12,184 nucleotides of DNA from an uncultured Oscillospiraceae bacterium (GCA_934659445.1 CAKUHV010000045.1:1-12184); one strand, 5' to 3'. Counted from the first letter of the stretch, positions 1 to 6,952 are shown. Notes: generated from the letters alone by a model not told the origin. Numbers and translations: made by a program.

Positions 1-391
1 CGCCGGCACCGGCGGCGCCCTCCAGGAAGATGGGAAGCATCATGCCGATGACGATCAGCTGCACCCGGCGGTCGTCGCTGATCTTGGCGATGGTGGCCTT
101 GACATCGTCAATGGCCCCGGTATCCCGCAGGATGTTCAGGATAGTAAAGGCGCCGAATACCATCAGCACGATCTTCAGGCCCTCTTTGATCCCCTTCCAG
201 ACTAGGGGGTCGAAGGTCTTTACATTTTCCGCAAAGGTGGCGCCGGTGACGTTGAAGTAAGTAAAGGCCAGCACCAGCGTCCAGACCAGGGCGATGGGGG
301 CCACCCGCTTGGCCGACTGCTTGAAGCCAAGGATGCCTACGAGTACGACGAGGATGGGGCTGAGGGCCATAACAAAGTTTACAAAGTCCAT
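1..391 (-). CDS. lctP: L-lactate permease, N-terminal part (runs off left edge)
   Basis: Only the first 130 codons are present. The start is the ATG at 391-389, giving MDFVNFVMALSPILVVLVGI. Hydrophobic segments lie at about residues 5-21, 30-45 and 70-85, and the visible part ends in FLEGAAGAG, the conserved signature that in LldP/LctP transporters continues into a GxGTP-like stretch. The family consists of about 500-550 residue inner-membrane proteins with 12 or more helices that import lactate and related 2-hydroxy acids by proton symport. The ribosome binding site is weak (a GAG about 9 nt upstream), so the exact start is moderately sure. The gene lies downstream of a promoter, a small Leu/Ile-rich ORF and a terminator-like hairpin on the same strand, which may control it by attenuation. 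Substrate specificity cannot be judged from this fragment; glycolate or another 2-hydroxy acid is possible. Confidence 0.85.
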   Translation of the reverse strand, partial: MDFVNFVMALSPILVVLVGILGFKQSAKRVAPIALVWTLVLAFTYFNVTGATFAENVKTFDPLVWKGIKEGLKIVLMVFGAFTILNILRDTGAIDDVKATIAKISDDRRVQLIVIGMMLPIFLEGAAGAG

Positions 392-468
392 AGGAATTAC
401 TCGCTTTCTTTCTGAGATGGGGCGGATCTCCCCTGTATCTGCCGGCCGGACAGAAACAGCAAAGGGCC

Positions 469-504
469 AAAAAGAAACGGCCCCGCCGGATCGGCGGGAC
501 CGTT
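469..504 (-). terminator. Rho-independent terminator or attenuator before the lactate permease gene
   Basis: On the minus strand, a 5-bp outer stem (476-480 with 500-504) and a 7-bp GC inner stem (482-488 with 492-498) are separated by a single C/A mismatch and closed by a 3-nt loop. TTTCTTTTT follows. The hairpin lies 78 nt before the lactate permease start and 40 nt after the small ORF. It could end the small ORF's transcript, or act as a conditional attenuator for the permease. Confidence 0.75.
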
Positions 505-543
505 ACTGACGAAGGAGCTTCCCCCAACGCGGGGGAGGGCAGG

Positions 544-750
544 TCAGGCGGTGCGCCGTCCGGAACAGCTGTCAGCCAGCAGGACCAGCAGGCCCAGCAA
601 AGCGATGGACAGAACAAAAATGGACGCCAGCAGCAGGCTGGCGTCCATAATAATAATCATGCCGTTGGCGGCGTCAGGGCAGGAGAAAGCGGCGCAGGCA
701 GACTGCTGCGCAGAGACAGACATGGACATGGCGGCAAACACAGTGTTCAT
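544..750 (-). CDS. 68-aa hydrophobic small protein or Ile/Leu-rich leader peptide
   Basis: I do not recognise this protein. Translation is supported by a strong AAAGGAG ribosome binding site about 9 nt before the ATG at 750, and by a good promoter about 30 nt upstream. Residues 1-30 are Ala/Ser/Cys-rich with three Cys. Residues 31-59 are very hydrophobic: three consecutive Ile (32-34), then a run with ten Leu, further Ile and two Val. The end, SCSGRRTA, is polar. Two readings fit. It may be a single-pass membrane microprotein (residues 39-59 are the length of one helix). Alternatively it may be a regulatory leader peptide whose translation through Ile/Leu codons senses branched-chain aminoacyl-tRNA and controls the downstream hairpin and lactate permease. 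The short transcript leader and the following terminator suit the second reading, but no known leader sequence was recognised. Confidence 0.6.
   Translation of the reverse strand: MNTVFAAMSMSVSAQQSACAAFSCPDAANGMIIIMDASLLLASIFVLSIALLGLLVLLADSCSGRRTA
613..646 (-). promoter_or_regulatory. Perfect hairpin plus T-tract inside the small ORF
   Basis: Positions 622-631 and 637-646 form a perfect 10-bp inverted repeat (arm GGACGCCAGC) with a 5-nt loop. On the minus strand it is followed by ATTTTTGTT. It has the form of an intrinsic terminator but lies within the coding part of the 68-codon ORF, where translating ribosomes would normally keep it open. It could stop untranslated transcripts or take part in an attenuation switch. 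Function is inferred from shape only. Confidence 0.45.
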
Positions 751-780
751 GGCGGCTCACTCCTTTCCTGAGATGGCTGG

Positions 781-809
781 AGTGTACCACAGTTTTTTGG
801 TCTCCGCAA
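781..809 (-). promoter_or_regulatory. Promoter for small ORF / lactate permease unit
   Basis: On the minus strand, TTGCGG (804-809) and TACACT (781-786) are separated by exactly 17 nt, and a TGG directly before the -10 gives an extended -10. The predicted transcript start near 774 would leave a leader of about 25 nt before the 68-codon ORF, and about 380 nt before the permease. Confidence 0.65.
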
Positions 810-917
810 GGGGGAATTTACCCCGATGAAGCAAGTTCGTTGGGTCAGACAAATTTTTCCCGCGGCGATTTTTTATCCTTTGGCGGGAGTGATAAAGGAA
901 TTGTCAGAATTTTCCGT

Positions 918-951
918 GTAAAAGCGCCCCGTCTGCTCTCAGACGGGGCGC
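918..951 (-). terminator. Terminator of pncB
   Basis: A perfect 12-bp stem (924-935 with 940-951, arm GCGCCCCGTCTG read on plus) has a CTCT loop and is followed on the minus strand by TTTTAC. It begins 11 nt after the pncB stop codon. The region from here to the next promoter at 809 holds no gene that I can support. Confidence 0.85.
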
Positions 952-961
952 TGAAAGGCGG

Positions 962-2410
962 TCATTTCACGCCGTGGCTGTTCAGCAGGCCCTGCTTGAT
1001 ATCCCACAGCTTCTGGGACAGGTCCACATAGTAATTGTGGGGGTTCTCAAAGCGCTTGACCTCGTCCCACAGGGCGTCCACCTGCCGCTGGCAGTAGGAG
1101 CGGCTGGCGCGGAGATCGGGCACCTGATACACCAGCTCGCCGCTGCGGAAAATGGGCACCAGCAGCTCCCGGGCCTCGACGTCGGTGAACTCCTTGCGCT
1201 TCCAGGTGGCGTTGGGGTCGAACAGCTCGATGGGCTGGGAGAAGTCGAACTGCTCGTCGTGCAGGCAGATCAGGTCCACCTCCGCCTTGCCCGTGCTCCT
1301 GGAGAACAGGCGGTAGACCTTCTTGAAGTGGGGGGTGGTGATCTTGGCGGGGTTTTCGCTGATCTTGATCTTGGGGATCACCGTACCGTCGTCGTCCTCG
1401 ATGGCCACCAGCTTGTACACGCCGCCGAACACCGGCTCGCTGCGGGAGGTGATCAGCCGCTCGCCCACGCCGAAGGAGTCGATGCGGGCCCCCTGCCGTA
1501 CCAGATCCCGGATGATATACTCGTCCAGCGCGTTGGAGGCAAAGATCTTGCAGTCGGTCAGCCCGGCCTCGTCCAGCATCTGGCGGGCCTTCTGGGACAG
1601 ATAGGTCAGGTCGCCGCTGTCCAGACGGATGCCGCACTTGGTGATGCCCCGGGGCAGCAGCACCTCCTTGAACACGCGGATGGCGTTGGGCACGCCGGAC
1701 CTGAGCACATTGTAGGTGTCCACCAGCAGGGTGGCGTTGGTGGGATAGAGCTCACAGTAGGTCTTGAAGGCGGTGTACTCGTCGGGGAACATCTGCACCC
1801 AGGAGTGGGCCATGGTGCCCGTGGCGGGGGAGCCGTAGTGCTGGTCGGCCATGGTGCAGGCGGTTGCGGTGCAGCCGGCGATATAGCTTGCCCGGGCGCC
1901 CAGCAGGGCGCCGTCGGGACCGTGGGCCCGGCGGGAGCCGAACTCCGCCACGGGGCGGCCCTCAGCCGCCCGGACGATGCGGTTGGATTTGGTGGCGATC
2001 AGGCACTGGTGGTTCAGGCTGAGGAGGATAAACGTCTCGATAAACTGGGCCTGAATGGCGGGGGCGCGCACCGTCAGAATAGGCTCGTTGGGGAAGATGG
2101 GGGTGCCCTCGGGCACGGCCCAGATGTCCCCGGTGAAGCGGAAGGCGCGCAGATAGTTCAAAAACTCCTCGCTGAAGCAGCCCTTGGAGCGGAGATAGGC
2201 GATGTCCTCGTCGTCGAAGTGGAGGGACTGGATATATTCCACCACCTGGGCCAGGCCGGCGGCAATGGCAAAGCCGCCCTTGTCGGGCACGGTGCGGTAG
2301 AACACATCAAAATAGCAGATGCGGTCCTGAAGCCCCGTCTGGAAATAGCCGTTGCCCATGGTCAGCTCGTAAAAGTCACACAGCATGGTCAGATTGGTCT
2401 TTGCTTTCAT
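962..2410 (-). CDS. pncB: Nicotinate phosphoribosyltransferase
   Basis: This is a 482-residue cytoplasmic enzyme that makes nicotinate mononucleotide from nicotinate and PRPP with ATP hydrolysis (EC 6.3.4.21), the entry step of NAD salvage by the Preiss-Handler route. Diagnostic stretches in order are CDFYELTMGNGYF (11-23), FGSRRAHGPDGA (157-168), GTMAHSWVQMF (198-208, with His202 a candidate for the phosphorylated histidine by family comparison), DTYN (231-234), RLDSGDL (262-268) and ASNALDEY (291-298). The length is that of Firmicutes PncB. The start is the ATG at 2410, with GGGAGG about 9 nt upstream; the reading frame stays open far upstream, but that part is antisense to glf and has no family similarity. 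The gene is monocistronic, with its own near-consensus promoter and terminator, and is divergent from glf. No NAD-responsive operator was recognised. Confidence 0.96.
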   Translation of the reverse strand: MKAKTNLTMLCDFYELTMGNGYFQTGLQDRICYFDVFYRTVPDKGGFAIAAGLAQVVEYIQSLHFDDEDIAYLRSKGCFSEEFLNYLRAFRFTGDIWAVPEGTPIFPNEPILTVRAPAIQAQFIETFILLSLNHQCLIATKSNRIVRAAEGRPVAEFGSRRAHGPDGALLGARASYIAGCTATACTMADQHYGSPATGTMAHSWVQMFPDEYTAFKTYCELYPTNATLLVDTYNVLRSGVPNAIRVFKEVLLPRGITKCGIRLDSGDLTYLSQKARQMLDEAGLTDCKIFASNALDEYIIRDLVRQGARIDSFGVGERLITSRSEPVFGGVYKLVAIEDDDGTVIPKIKISENPAKITTPHFKKVYRLFSRSTGKAEVDLICLHDEQFDFSQPIELFDPNATWKRKEFTDVEARELLVPIFRSGELVYQVPDLRASRSYCQRQVDALWDEVKRFENPHNYYVDLSQKLWDIKQGLLNSHGVK

Positions 2411-2468
2411 GGCAAAAAGCCTCCCGTATGCCGCTGCGGCGCGCAAAACCGCAGCGTAAAGTAAAAAT

Positions 2469-2497
2469 ATTATACTCGACTTTTCCGGAAAAGGCAA
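2469..2497 (-). promoter_or_regulatory. Promoter of pncB
   Basis: On the minus strand, TTGCCT (2492-2497) and a perfect TATAAT (2469-2474) are separated by 17 nt. Transcription should start near 2462, immediately followed by an 8-bp hairpin (2432-2439 with 2449-2456) and then the GGGAGG ribosome binding site. Confidence 0.85.
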
Positions 2498-2651
2498 GGA
2501 AAAGAAAAACTCCGCAGGTTTTCCCGGCTGCCGGGCGGCAGACCATCCATAAAATGGTATAGGAGAGCGGTTATAATTCCCCGGACGCCGGAGAAAAGGA
2601 CGGCCGTAAAGGAAATTTAAGTGTTTTTTCATTTTCTTTGGGGGAAAAGTA

Positions 2652-2660
2652 TGGTATACT
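2652..2660 (+). promoter_or_regulatory. Extended -10 promoter of glf
   Basis: TGGTATACT forms an extended -10 element. The hexamer at the -35 position (2632-2637, TTTTCT) is poor, which is common for extended -10 promoters. The start would be near 2667, with AAAGGCGG at 2681-2688 as ribosome binding site. A further TATAAT at 2572-2577 lacks a matching -35. The divergent intergenic region 2411-2689 holds no gene. Confidence 0.55.
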
Positions 2661-2689
2661 GGGCCTATCACGTAGCTCGGAAAGGCGGA

Positions 2690-3859
2690 ATGACCTTGAA
2701 ACATAAATTTGACGCACTGATCGCAGGCGCCGGATACGCAGGCACCGTGTGTGCCCGAGCTCTGGCCGAAAAGGGGAAAAAGGTCCTGGTGGTGGAGCGC
2801 CGCCCCCACGTGGCCGGCAACGCCTATGACCGGCTGGACGAGGCCGGCGTGCTGATCCATCAGTACGGCCCCCACATCTTCCACACCAACAACAGGGTGG
2901 TGTTCGACTGGCTGTCCCGGTTCACCCAGTGGCGGTACTACCAGCACCGGGTCATCGCCAATATCCCCGATGAGCAGGGCGGGCGGATGACCTATCCCGT
3001 GCCCTTCAACCTGACCTCTCTGGAGACGGCCTTCGGCCCCGAGGAGGGCAAGCGTCTGGGGGACAAGCTCATCGCCGCCTACGGCGCCGAGAAGAAGGTG
3101 ACCATCCTGGAACTGCGGCAGAACGCCGACCCGGAGATCGCCGCCCTGGCCGATTATGTGTACAACCACGTCTTCGTGCGCTACACCATGAAGCAGTGGG
3201 GACAAAAGCCGGAGGAGATCGACCCCAACACCACGGCCCGAGTGCCTGTGTTCCTGTCCCGGGATGACCGGTATTTTCAGGATACTTATCAGGGGATGCC
3301 GTTGGAGGGCTATACCCCCATGTTTGAGAAGATGCTTGACCACCCCAACATCACCGTGGAGCTGGGCCGGGACGTTCTGAAGGATCTGGACGTCTCCGGG
3401 GATAAGCTCCTGTGGGAGGGGGAGGTTTTTGACGGCCCCGTGGTGTATACCGGGCAGGCGGACGAGCTGTTCGGCTTCCACTTCGGCCCCCTGCCCTACC
3501 GCACCCTGGACTTCCAGTTCGAAACTCTGCTTCAGGACGACTTTCAGGGCTATGGCACGGTGAACTACACCGTGGACCAGGACTTTACCCGCATCACCGA
3601 GTTCAAGCACATGACGGGGCAGGTCTGCCCCGGCCGCACCACCATCGTGAAGGAGTACTCCCGGGCCTACGAGGGCCGCGAAGATGAGACCCCCTATTAC
3701 GCCATCATCAACTCGGACAACAACGCCCTGTACGACCAATACGCCGCTCTGGCCCGGCACTTCGGCAATCTGCACCTGCTGGGCCGCCTGGCGGAGTACA
3801 AATACTATAATATGGACGCAATCGCTGCCCGGGCCCTTGAGCTGGCAGAAACTCTGTGA
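2690..3859 (+). CDS. glf: UDP-galactopyranose mutase
   Basis: This 389-residue cytoplasmic flavoenzyme interconverts UDP-galactopyranose and UDP-galactofuranose (EC 5.4.99.9), supplying the precursor for galactofuranose-containing surface glycans. The N-terminal FAD-binding fold is seen in LIAGAGYAG (10-18) and in VVERR (34-38), where the glutamate at the end of the second strand binds ribose. Family stretches follow: QYGPHIFHTNN (58-68), YTMKQWG (165-171), ARVPVFLSRDDRYF (183-196, Arg184 matching the substrate-phosphate arginine), YRTLDFQFE (270-278), RITEFKHM (301-308, a second candidate arginine) and YKYYNMD (370-376). The length is usual. The ATG at 2690 has AAAGGCGG in front; an upstream in-frame GTG at 2621 would lie before the predicted promoter and is rejected. 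The glycosyltransferase follows 73 nt downstream on the same strand, probably cotranscribed. Confidence 0.97.
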   Translation: MTLKHKFDALIAGAGYAGTVCARALAEKGKKVLVVERRPHVAGNAYDRLDEAGVLIHQYGPHIFHTNNRVVFDWLSRFTQWRYYQHRVIANIPDEQGGRMTYPVPFNLTSLETAFGPEEGKRLGDKLIAAYGAEKKVTILELRQNADPEIAALADYVYNHVFVRYTMKQWGQKPEEIDPNTTARVPVFLSRDDRYFQDTYQGMPLEGYTPMFEKMLDHPNITVELGRDVLKDLDVSGDKLLWEGEVFDGPVVYTGQADELFGFHFGPLPYRTLDFQFETLLQDDFQGYGTVNYTVDQDFTRITEFKHMTGQVCPGRTTIVKEYSRAYEGREDETPYYAIINSDNNALYDQYAALARHFGNLHLLGRLAEYKYYNMDAIAARALELAETL

Positions 3860-3932
3860 CCAAAGCGAAGCCCGGCACGCTGAGATCAACAAAATGGCGG
3901 GAACTGCCCGCCCTGCCGACAGGAGAGAAATT

Positions 3933-4961
3933 ATGGACAAACTCATTACCTTTGCCGTTCCCTGCTATAATTCCGCTGCCTATATGGACCACTGTGTCCA
4001 GACCCTGCTGAAGGGGGGCGATGACATCGAGATCATTCTGGTGGACGATGGCTCTGCCAAAGACGATACCCCCGCCATCTGCGACCGCTATCAGGAGCAG
4101 TATCCCAACATCGTCCGGGCCATCCACCAGCCCAACGGCGGCCACGGCGAGGGCGTGAATCAGGGCATCCGCAACGCCCGGGGCTTCTATTACAAGGTGG
4201 TGGACTCCGACGACTGGGTGGACGTGGACGCCCTTCACGCCGTGCTGGACAAGCTGCGCCAGTTCAATCGGGACGGACGCCCCGTGGATATGATGATCGC
4301 CAACTACGTCTATGAGCACGTGGAGGATCACACCCAGAAGGTTATGCGGTACACCAATGTGTTCCCCGTGGGCCGCATGTTCACCTGGGAGCAGATCGGC
4401 CGGTTCCGCCCCTCTCAGTATCTGCTGATGCACTCGGTGATCTACCGCACCCAGCTGCTGCGGGACTGCGGGCTGGAGCTGCCCAAGCACACCTTCTATG
4501 TGGACAACATCTTTGTGTATCAGCCCCTGCCCATGGTGCGCAACATGTACTATATGGATGTGGACCTGTATCGCTACTTCATCGGCCGGGCCGACCAGAG
4601 CGTGAACGAGAAGGTGATGGTCACCCGGGTGGACCAGCAGCTGCGGGTCACCTATCAGATGATCGACTCCCACGACCTGCACCAGGTGGCCGCCCAGCAC
4701 AAGAAGCTCAGCCGCTATATGTTCAGCTATCTGTCCATGATGATGGCCATTTCCTCCATCTTCCTGATCATTGCCAACACCCCCGAGAGCCTGGGCAAGC
4801 GCACCCAGCTGTGGGAGTATCTTCGGCAGAAGGACCCCGGCATGTACAGGAAGATGCGGTACGCCGCCGTGTCCGGTTTTACCGCCTTCCCCGGCTATCA
4901 GGGCCGCAGGCTGTCCGTGCAGCTGTATCATCTGGCCCGGAAGATCTATAAGTTCAACTGA
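3933..4961 (+). CDS. Family 2 glycosyltransferase
   Basis: This 342-residue GT-A fold enzyme is expected to transfer a sugar from a nucleotide donor to a growing surface glycan. The fold begins with ITFAVPCYNSAAYMD (5-19) and EIILVDDGS (33-41, nucleotide binding). DSDDW (91-95) is the DxD-type metal and nucleotide site. A C-terminal hydrophobic stretch at about 263-282 may contact the membrane; no clear multi-helix region is seen. The ATG at 3933 has AGGAGA at 3921-3926. The frame is open further upstream, but that portion overlaps glf and is not coding. A 6-bp GC hairpin without a T-tract (3896-3901 with 3907-3912) lies just before the ribosome binding site. Adjacency to glf suggests a galactofuranosyltransferase, but the donor and acceptor are not readable from sequence; a glucosyl or rhamnosyl transferase is equally possible. 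A strong terminator closes the unit. Confidence 0.9.
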   Translation: MDKLITFAVPCYNSAAYMDHCVQTLLKGGDDIEIILVDDGSAKDDTPAICDRYQEQYPNIVRAIHQPNGGHGEGVNQGIRNARGFYYKVVDSDDWVDVDALHAVLDKLRQFNRDGRPVDMMIANYVYEHVEDHTQKVMRYTNVFPVGRMFTWEQIGRFRPSQYLLMHSVIYRTQLLRDCGLELPKHTFYVDNIFVYQPLPMVRNMYYMDVDLYRYFIGRADQSVNEKVMVTRVDQQLRVTYQMIDSHDLHQVAAQHKKLSRYMFSYLSMMMAISSIFLIIANTPESLGKRTQLWEYLRQKDPGMYRKMRYAAVSGFTAFPGYQGRRLSVQLYHLARKIYKFN

Positions 4962-4972
4962 CATCCGCACCG

Positions 4973-5002
4973 ATTCCCGCCCCCGTGGGCGGGAATTTTT
5001 TA
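4973..5002 (+). terminator. Terminator of glf-glycosyltransferase unit
   Basis: A perfect 10-bp stem (4973-4982 with 4987-4996, arm ATTCCCGCCC) with a CCGT loop is followed by TTTTTA. It starts 12 nt after the glycosyltransferase stop. Confidence 0.92.
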
Positions 5003-5007
5003 TCCGA

Positions 5008-5034
5008 TGCAGCAATCGGACCCGCTCATGCGTC
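5008..5034 (+). promoter_or_regulatory. Possible ECF-type autoregulatory promoter
   Basis: TGCAGC (5008-5013), a 17-nt spacer and CGTC (5031-5034) resemble the TGAAAC-N16/17-CGTC promoters read by Bacillus ECF sigma factors. The predicted start near 5041 sits just upstream of the AAAGGGGG ribosome binding site of the sigma gene. No good housekeeping promoter is seen between the terminator and the gene. The -35 matches at 4 of 6 positions, so this is tentative. Confidence 0.4.
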
Positions 5035-5060
5035 TATACAGGTGAAAGGGGGCGGTCATC

Positions 5061-5552
5061 ATGTCCCGGAGCATACACCGGCCGGTGGATTGGGAACAGC
5101 TTGTCAACGAAAATGAAAACCGCCTGTACCGGGCCGCTCTGGCCATCCTTGGGGATGGACACGAGGCGGAAGACGCGGTGCAGGACGCCTTTGTGAAATA
5201 TCTGGAAAAGGCCCCGGCCCAGCTGGAAAACTCCGCCGCCTGGCTCATGCGGGTTCTGGTGAACGGCTGCAAAAGCCGCCTGCGCCGGGCGTGGCGGCAG
5301 GAACTGCCCCTGTGGGACGCCATCCCCGCCCCTGAGCCAGAGGAGCGGCCCGTGCTGGACGCGGTGCTGGCCCTGCCCCCCATGGACCGGGCGGTGATCC
5401 ACCTGTTCTACTATGAGGGGTACTCCACCGGAGAGATCGCCCGCATCACCGGCCAGCTGCCGGGGACGGTGCGCTCCCGCCTGTCCCGGGCCCGGGAAAA
5501 GCTGCGTCATATGCTGTCGGAAGAGGGCTTTTCTGATGGCAGAAAGGAATAA
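5061..5552 (+). CDS. ECF-type RNA polymerase sigma factor
   Basis: This 163-residue protein has the two-domain build of extracytoplasmic-function sigma factors. Region 2 spans about residues 14-77, with the typical NRLYRAALAILGDGHEAEDAVQDAF start and NSAAWLMRVLVNGCKSRLRR end, for core binding and -10 recognition. A short acidic linker (about 85-96) follows. Region 4 spans about 97-152, a helix-turn-helix with ALPPMDRAVIHLFYYEGYSTGEIA and GTVRSRLSRAREKLR, for -35 recognition. The length is usual and no extra C-terminal domain is present. AAAGGGGG precedes the ATG. The gene is separated from the glycosyltransferase by a strong terminator and followed 4 nt later by a membrane protein with the build of an anti-sigma factor, so the two form a unit. 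The signal and the regulon are unknown. Confidence 0.95.
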   Translation: MSRSIHRPVDWEQLVNENENRLYRAALAILGDGHEAEDAVQDAFVKYLEKAPAQLENSAAWLMRVLVNGCKSRLRRAWRQELPLWDAIPAPEPEERPVLDAVLALPPMDRAVIHLFYYEGYSTGEIARITGQLPGTVRSRLSRAREKLRHMLSEEGFSDGRKE

Positions 5553-5556
5553 AAGA

Positions 5557-6897
5557 ATGAAAAACTACGAATTGTATATGGATCGACAGACCGTTTCGGC
5601 CTCTCTTCATGAAAAGCTGCTGACACTGGAGCCCCCCGCCCGGCCCTCCGGCGGCTGGCGGCGGTGGGGGGCCCTGGCCGCCTGCTGCGCTCTGATCGCG
5701 GGTCTGGGCCTGTGGCGGCTGGGCTCCCGTCAGACTCCCGGGAGGGAGGATCCGGGCACCTCGGCCATCTCCGGACAGGAACAGCCCGCAGACGATGTGC
5801 CGGAGATCACCTACCGCCGGGAGACTGGCGGCGCCGACGCCGACATCGCTCTGCCCGACGGCAGCTTTCACAGGGAGATCCCGGCGGAGCAGCTGGCCTC
5901 CCTGTTCGCCCGGGAAGGAGAAAGCCTTGACAGCGTCCTGTCCGCTTTGGGTTGGACGGATTACGACCTGCGCGGCGGGGCCATCTATGACGGGGCGGGA
6001 CAGCTGTGGCTGCTCACCGTGACCGGGCGGCACCCCGACGGCCCGGAGTTCAGGCTGGAGCTGTGCCCCGGCAGTCTGCCCCCAACCTGCGTCGTCACCC
6101 CCGCCCAAAGTACGGTGCGGGTGAACGGGGTTTCCGTCTCCGCCTGGTACGGCAGCTGGGACCGGGACGGAGACGGCAAGACCGAGCATGTGTGCGAAAG
6201 CGAGTTCATGGCCGGGGACGTAGGGGTGCACTACGAGAATGCGGACGCCCCCTTCGCCGCCCAATATGGCTCCGCCGACGGAGCACTGGGTGGCGCCCAG
6301 CGGCTCAACGCCATGCTGGTGGGCCGGTTCCTCGGACAGGGCGTCGATCTGAGCGAGATAATGACCGCTGAAGACGTCCCCGCCTGGCGGGAGGAGAGCT
6401 TTTCCTCCCTGACCCAGGCCCGACAGGAGGAGGAGTTCGCCCCCTATCTGCCCACGGCGGACGTGCCCGGCTATGGGGAGTTTTACGGCCGTCTGAGCTG
6501 GCAGGAGGGCAGCTATAACGACCTGTTCGTCCGGTGGAGCCGGGGGTATGACGATGTGGAGGTGGATGTATGCCGCTGCTCCCAGCCGCAGTACGCGCTG
6601 GCGGATGTGAACGCCCCGGAGCAGTACGATGTGCGGCTGTATGACATTCCGTGGTCAGAGTCGGTGCCGGAGGAGTACCGGGGCACCGTCAGCAGACCCG
6701 CTTTCCGGGCGGAGGACATGAGTCTCAGCGTGGTGCAGGCCAGAGTCCTTGACAGAGATGACGCCGGAGAGGGCCGGGCGGTGAGCATCCGCTTCGCCGT
6801 GCTGCACCCGGACGGGACGCTGGTGAAGTATATCTGCAAGGGGCTGACGGCGGAGCAGGTGTGGGCCATGGTGGAGCCCACCCTGGCCAATTCTTAA
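5557..6897 (+). CDS. Putative membrane-anchored anti-sigma factor
   Basis: This 446-residue protein is likely to hold the preceding sigma factor inactive at the membrane. The layout is a short cytoplasmic N-terminus (1-35, with HEKLLTLE-like helix), one transmembrane helix (about 37-54), a polar Pro/Gly/Glu linker (55-85) and a long extracytoplasmic region (86-446) that I cannot assign to a named domain. It contains YGSWDRDGDGKTE (198-210), a DxDxDG calcium-loop-like motif, and six cysteines outside the membrane region. No zinc-binding HxxxCxxC of ZAS-type anti-sigma factors is present. The role rests on topology and the 4-nt spacing to the sigma gene, not on a recognised anti-sigma domain. 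The ATG at 5557 has AAAGGA 8 nt upstream; an ATG at 5536, overlapping the sigma gene, would add seven residues and is a real alternative. No terminator follows before the LCP gene. Confidence 0.72.
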   Translation: MKNYELYMDRQTVSASLHEKLLTLEPPARPSGGWRRWGALAACCALIAGLGLWRLGSRQTPGREDPGTSAISGQEQPADDVPEITYRRETGGADADIALPDGSFHREIPAEQLASLFAREGESLDSVLSALGWTDYDLRGGAIYDGAGQLWLLTVTGRHPDGPEFRLELCPGSLPPTCVVTPAQSTVRVNGVSVSAWYGSWDRDGDGKTEHVCESEFMAGDVGVHYENADAPFAAQYGSADGALGGAQRLNAMLVGRFLGQGVDLSEIMTAEDVPAWREESFSSLTQARQEEEFAPYLPTADVPGYGEFYGRLSWQEGSYNDLFVRWSRGYDDVEVDVCRCSQPQYALADVNAPEQYDVRLYDIPWSESVPEEYRGTVSRPAFRAEDMSLSVVQARVLDRDDAGEGRAVSIRFAVLHPDGTLVKYICKGLTAEQVWAMVEPTLANS

Positions 6898-6923
6898 TTT
6901 TTCATAAACTCAGGGCCGCCCCC

Positions 6924-6952
6924 TTGCCGAAAATTGTCGGAGCAGGTATACT
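6924..6952 (+). promoter_or_regulatory. Promoter of the LCP gene
   Basis: TTGCCG (6924-6929), a 17-nt spacer and TATACT (6947-6952) form a good housekeeping promoter. The predicted start near 6959 makes the ATG at 6961 essentially leaderless and favours the ATG at 6988. There is no terminator after the anti-sigma gene, so read-through from upstream may add to expression. Confidence 0.75.

Noticed and set aside
841..900. Overlapping inverted repeats TCCCGC/GCGGGA and TCCTTT/AAAGGA as an operator or origin-like site
   Set aside because: The arms are short with long loops, there is no second copy, and no promoter nearby would be controlled by them.
974..2464. 496-codon plus-strand ORF opposite pncB
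   Set aside because: It lies entirely antisense to a clearly recognised gene, is Gly/Val/His/Gln-rich low-complexity, and has no ribosome binding site.
2411..3946. Open frame on the minus strand continuing upstream of pncB across glf, giving a 994-residue ORF
   Set aside because: Only the last 482 residues match a family. The rest is antisense to glf and crosses the pncB promoter; it stays open because of GC-rich third positions.
3708..5015. 435-codon minus-strand ORF opposite the glycosyltransferase
   Set aside because: It is an antisense shadow with His/Val-rich composition and no family motif, and it overlaps the plus-strand terminator.
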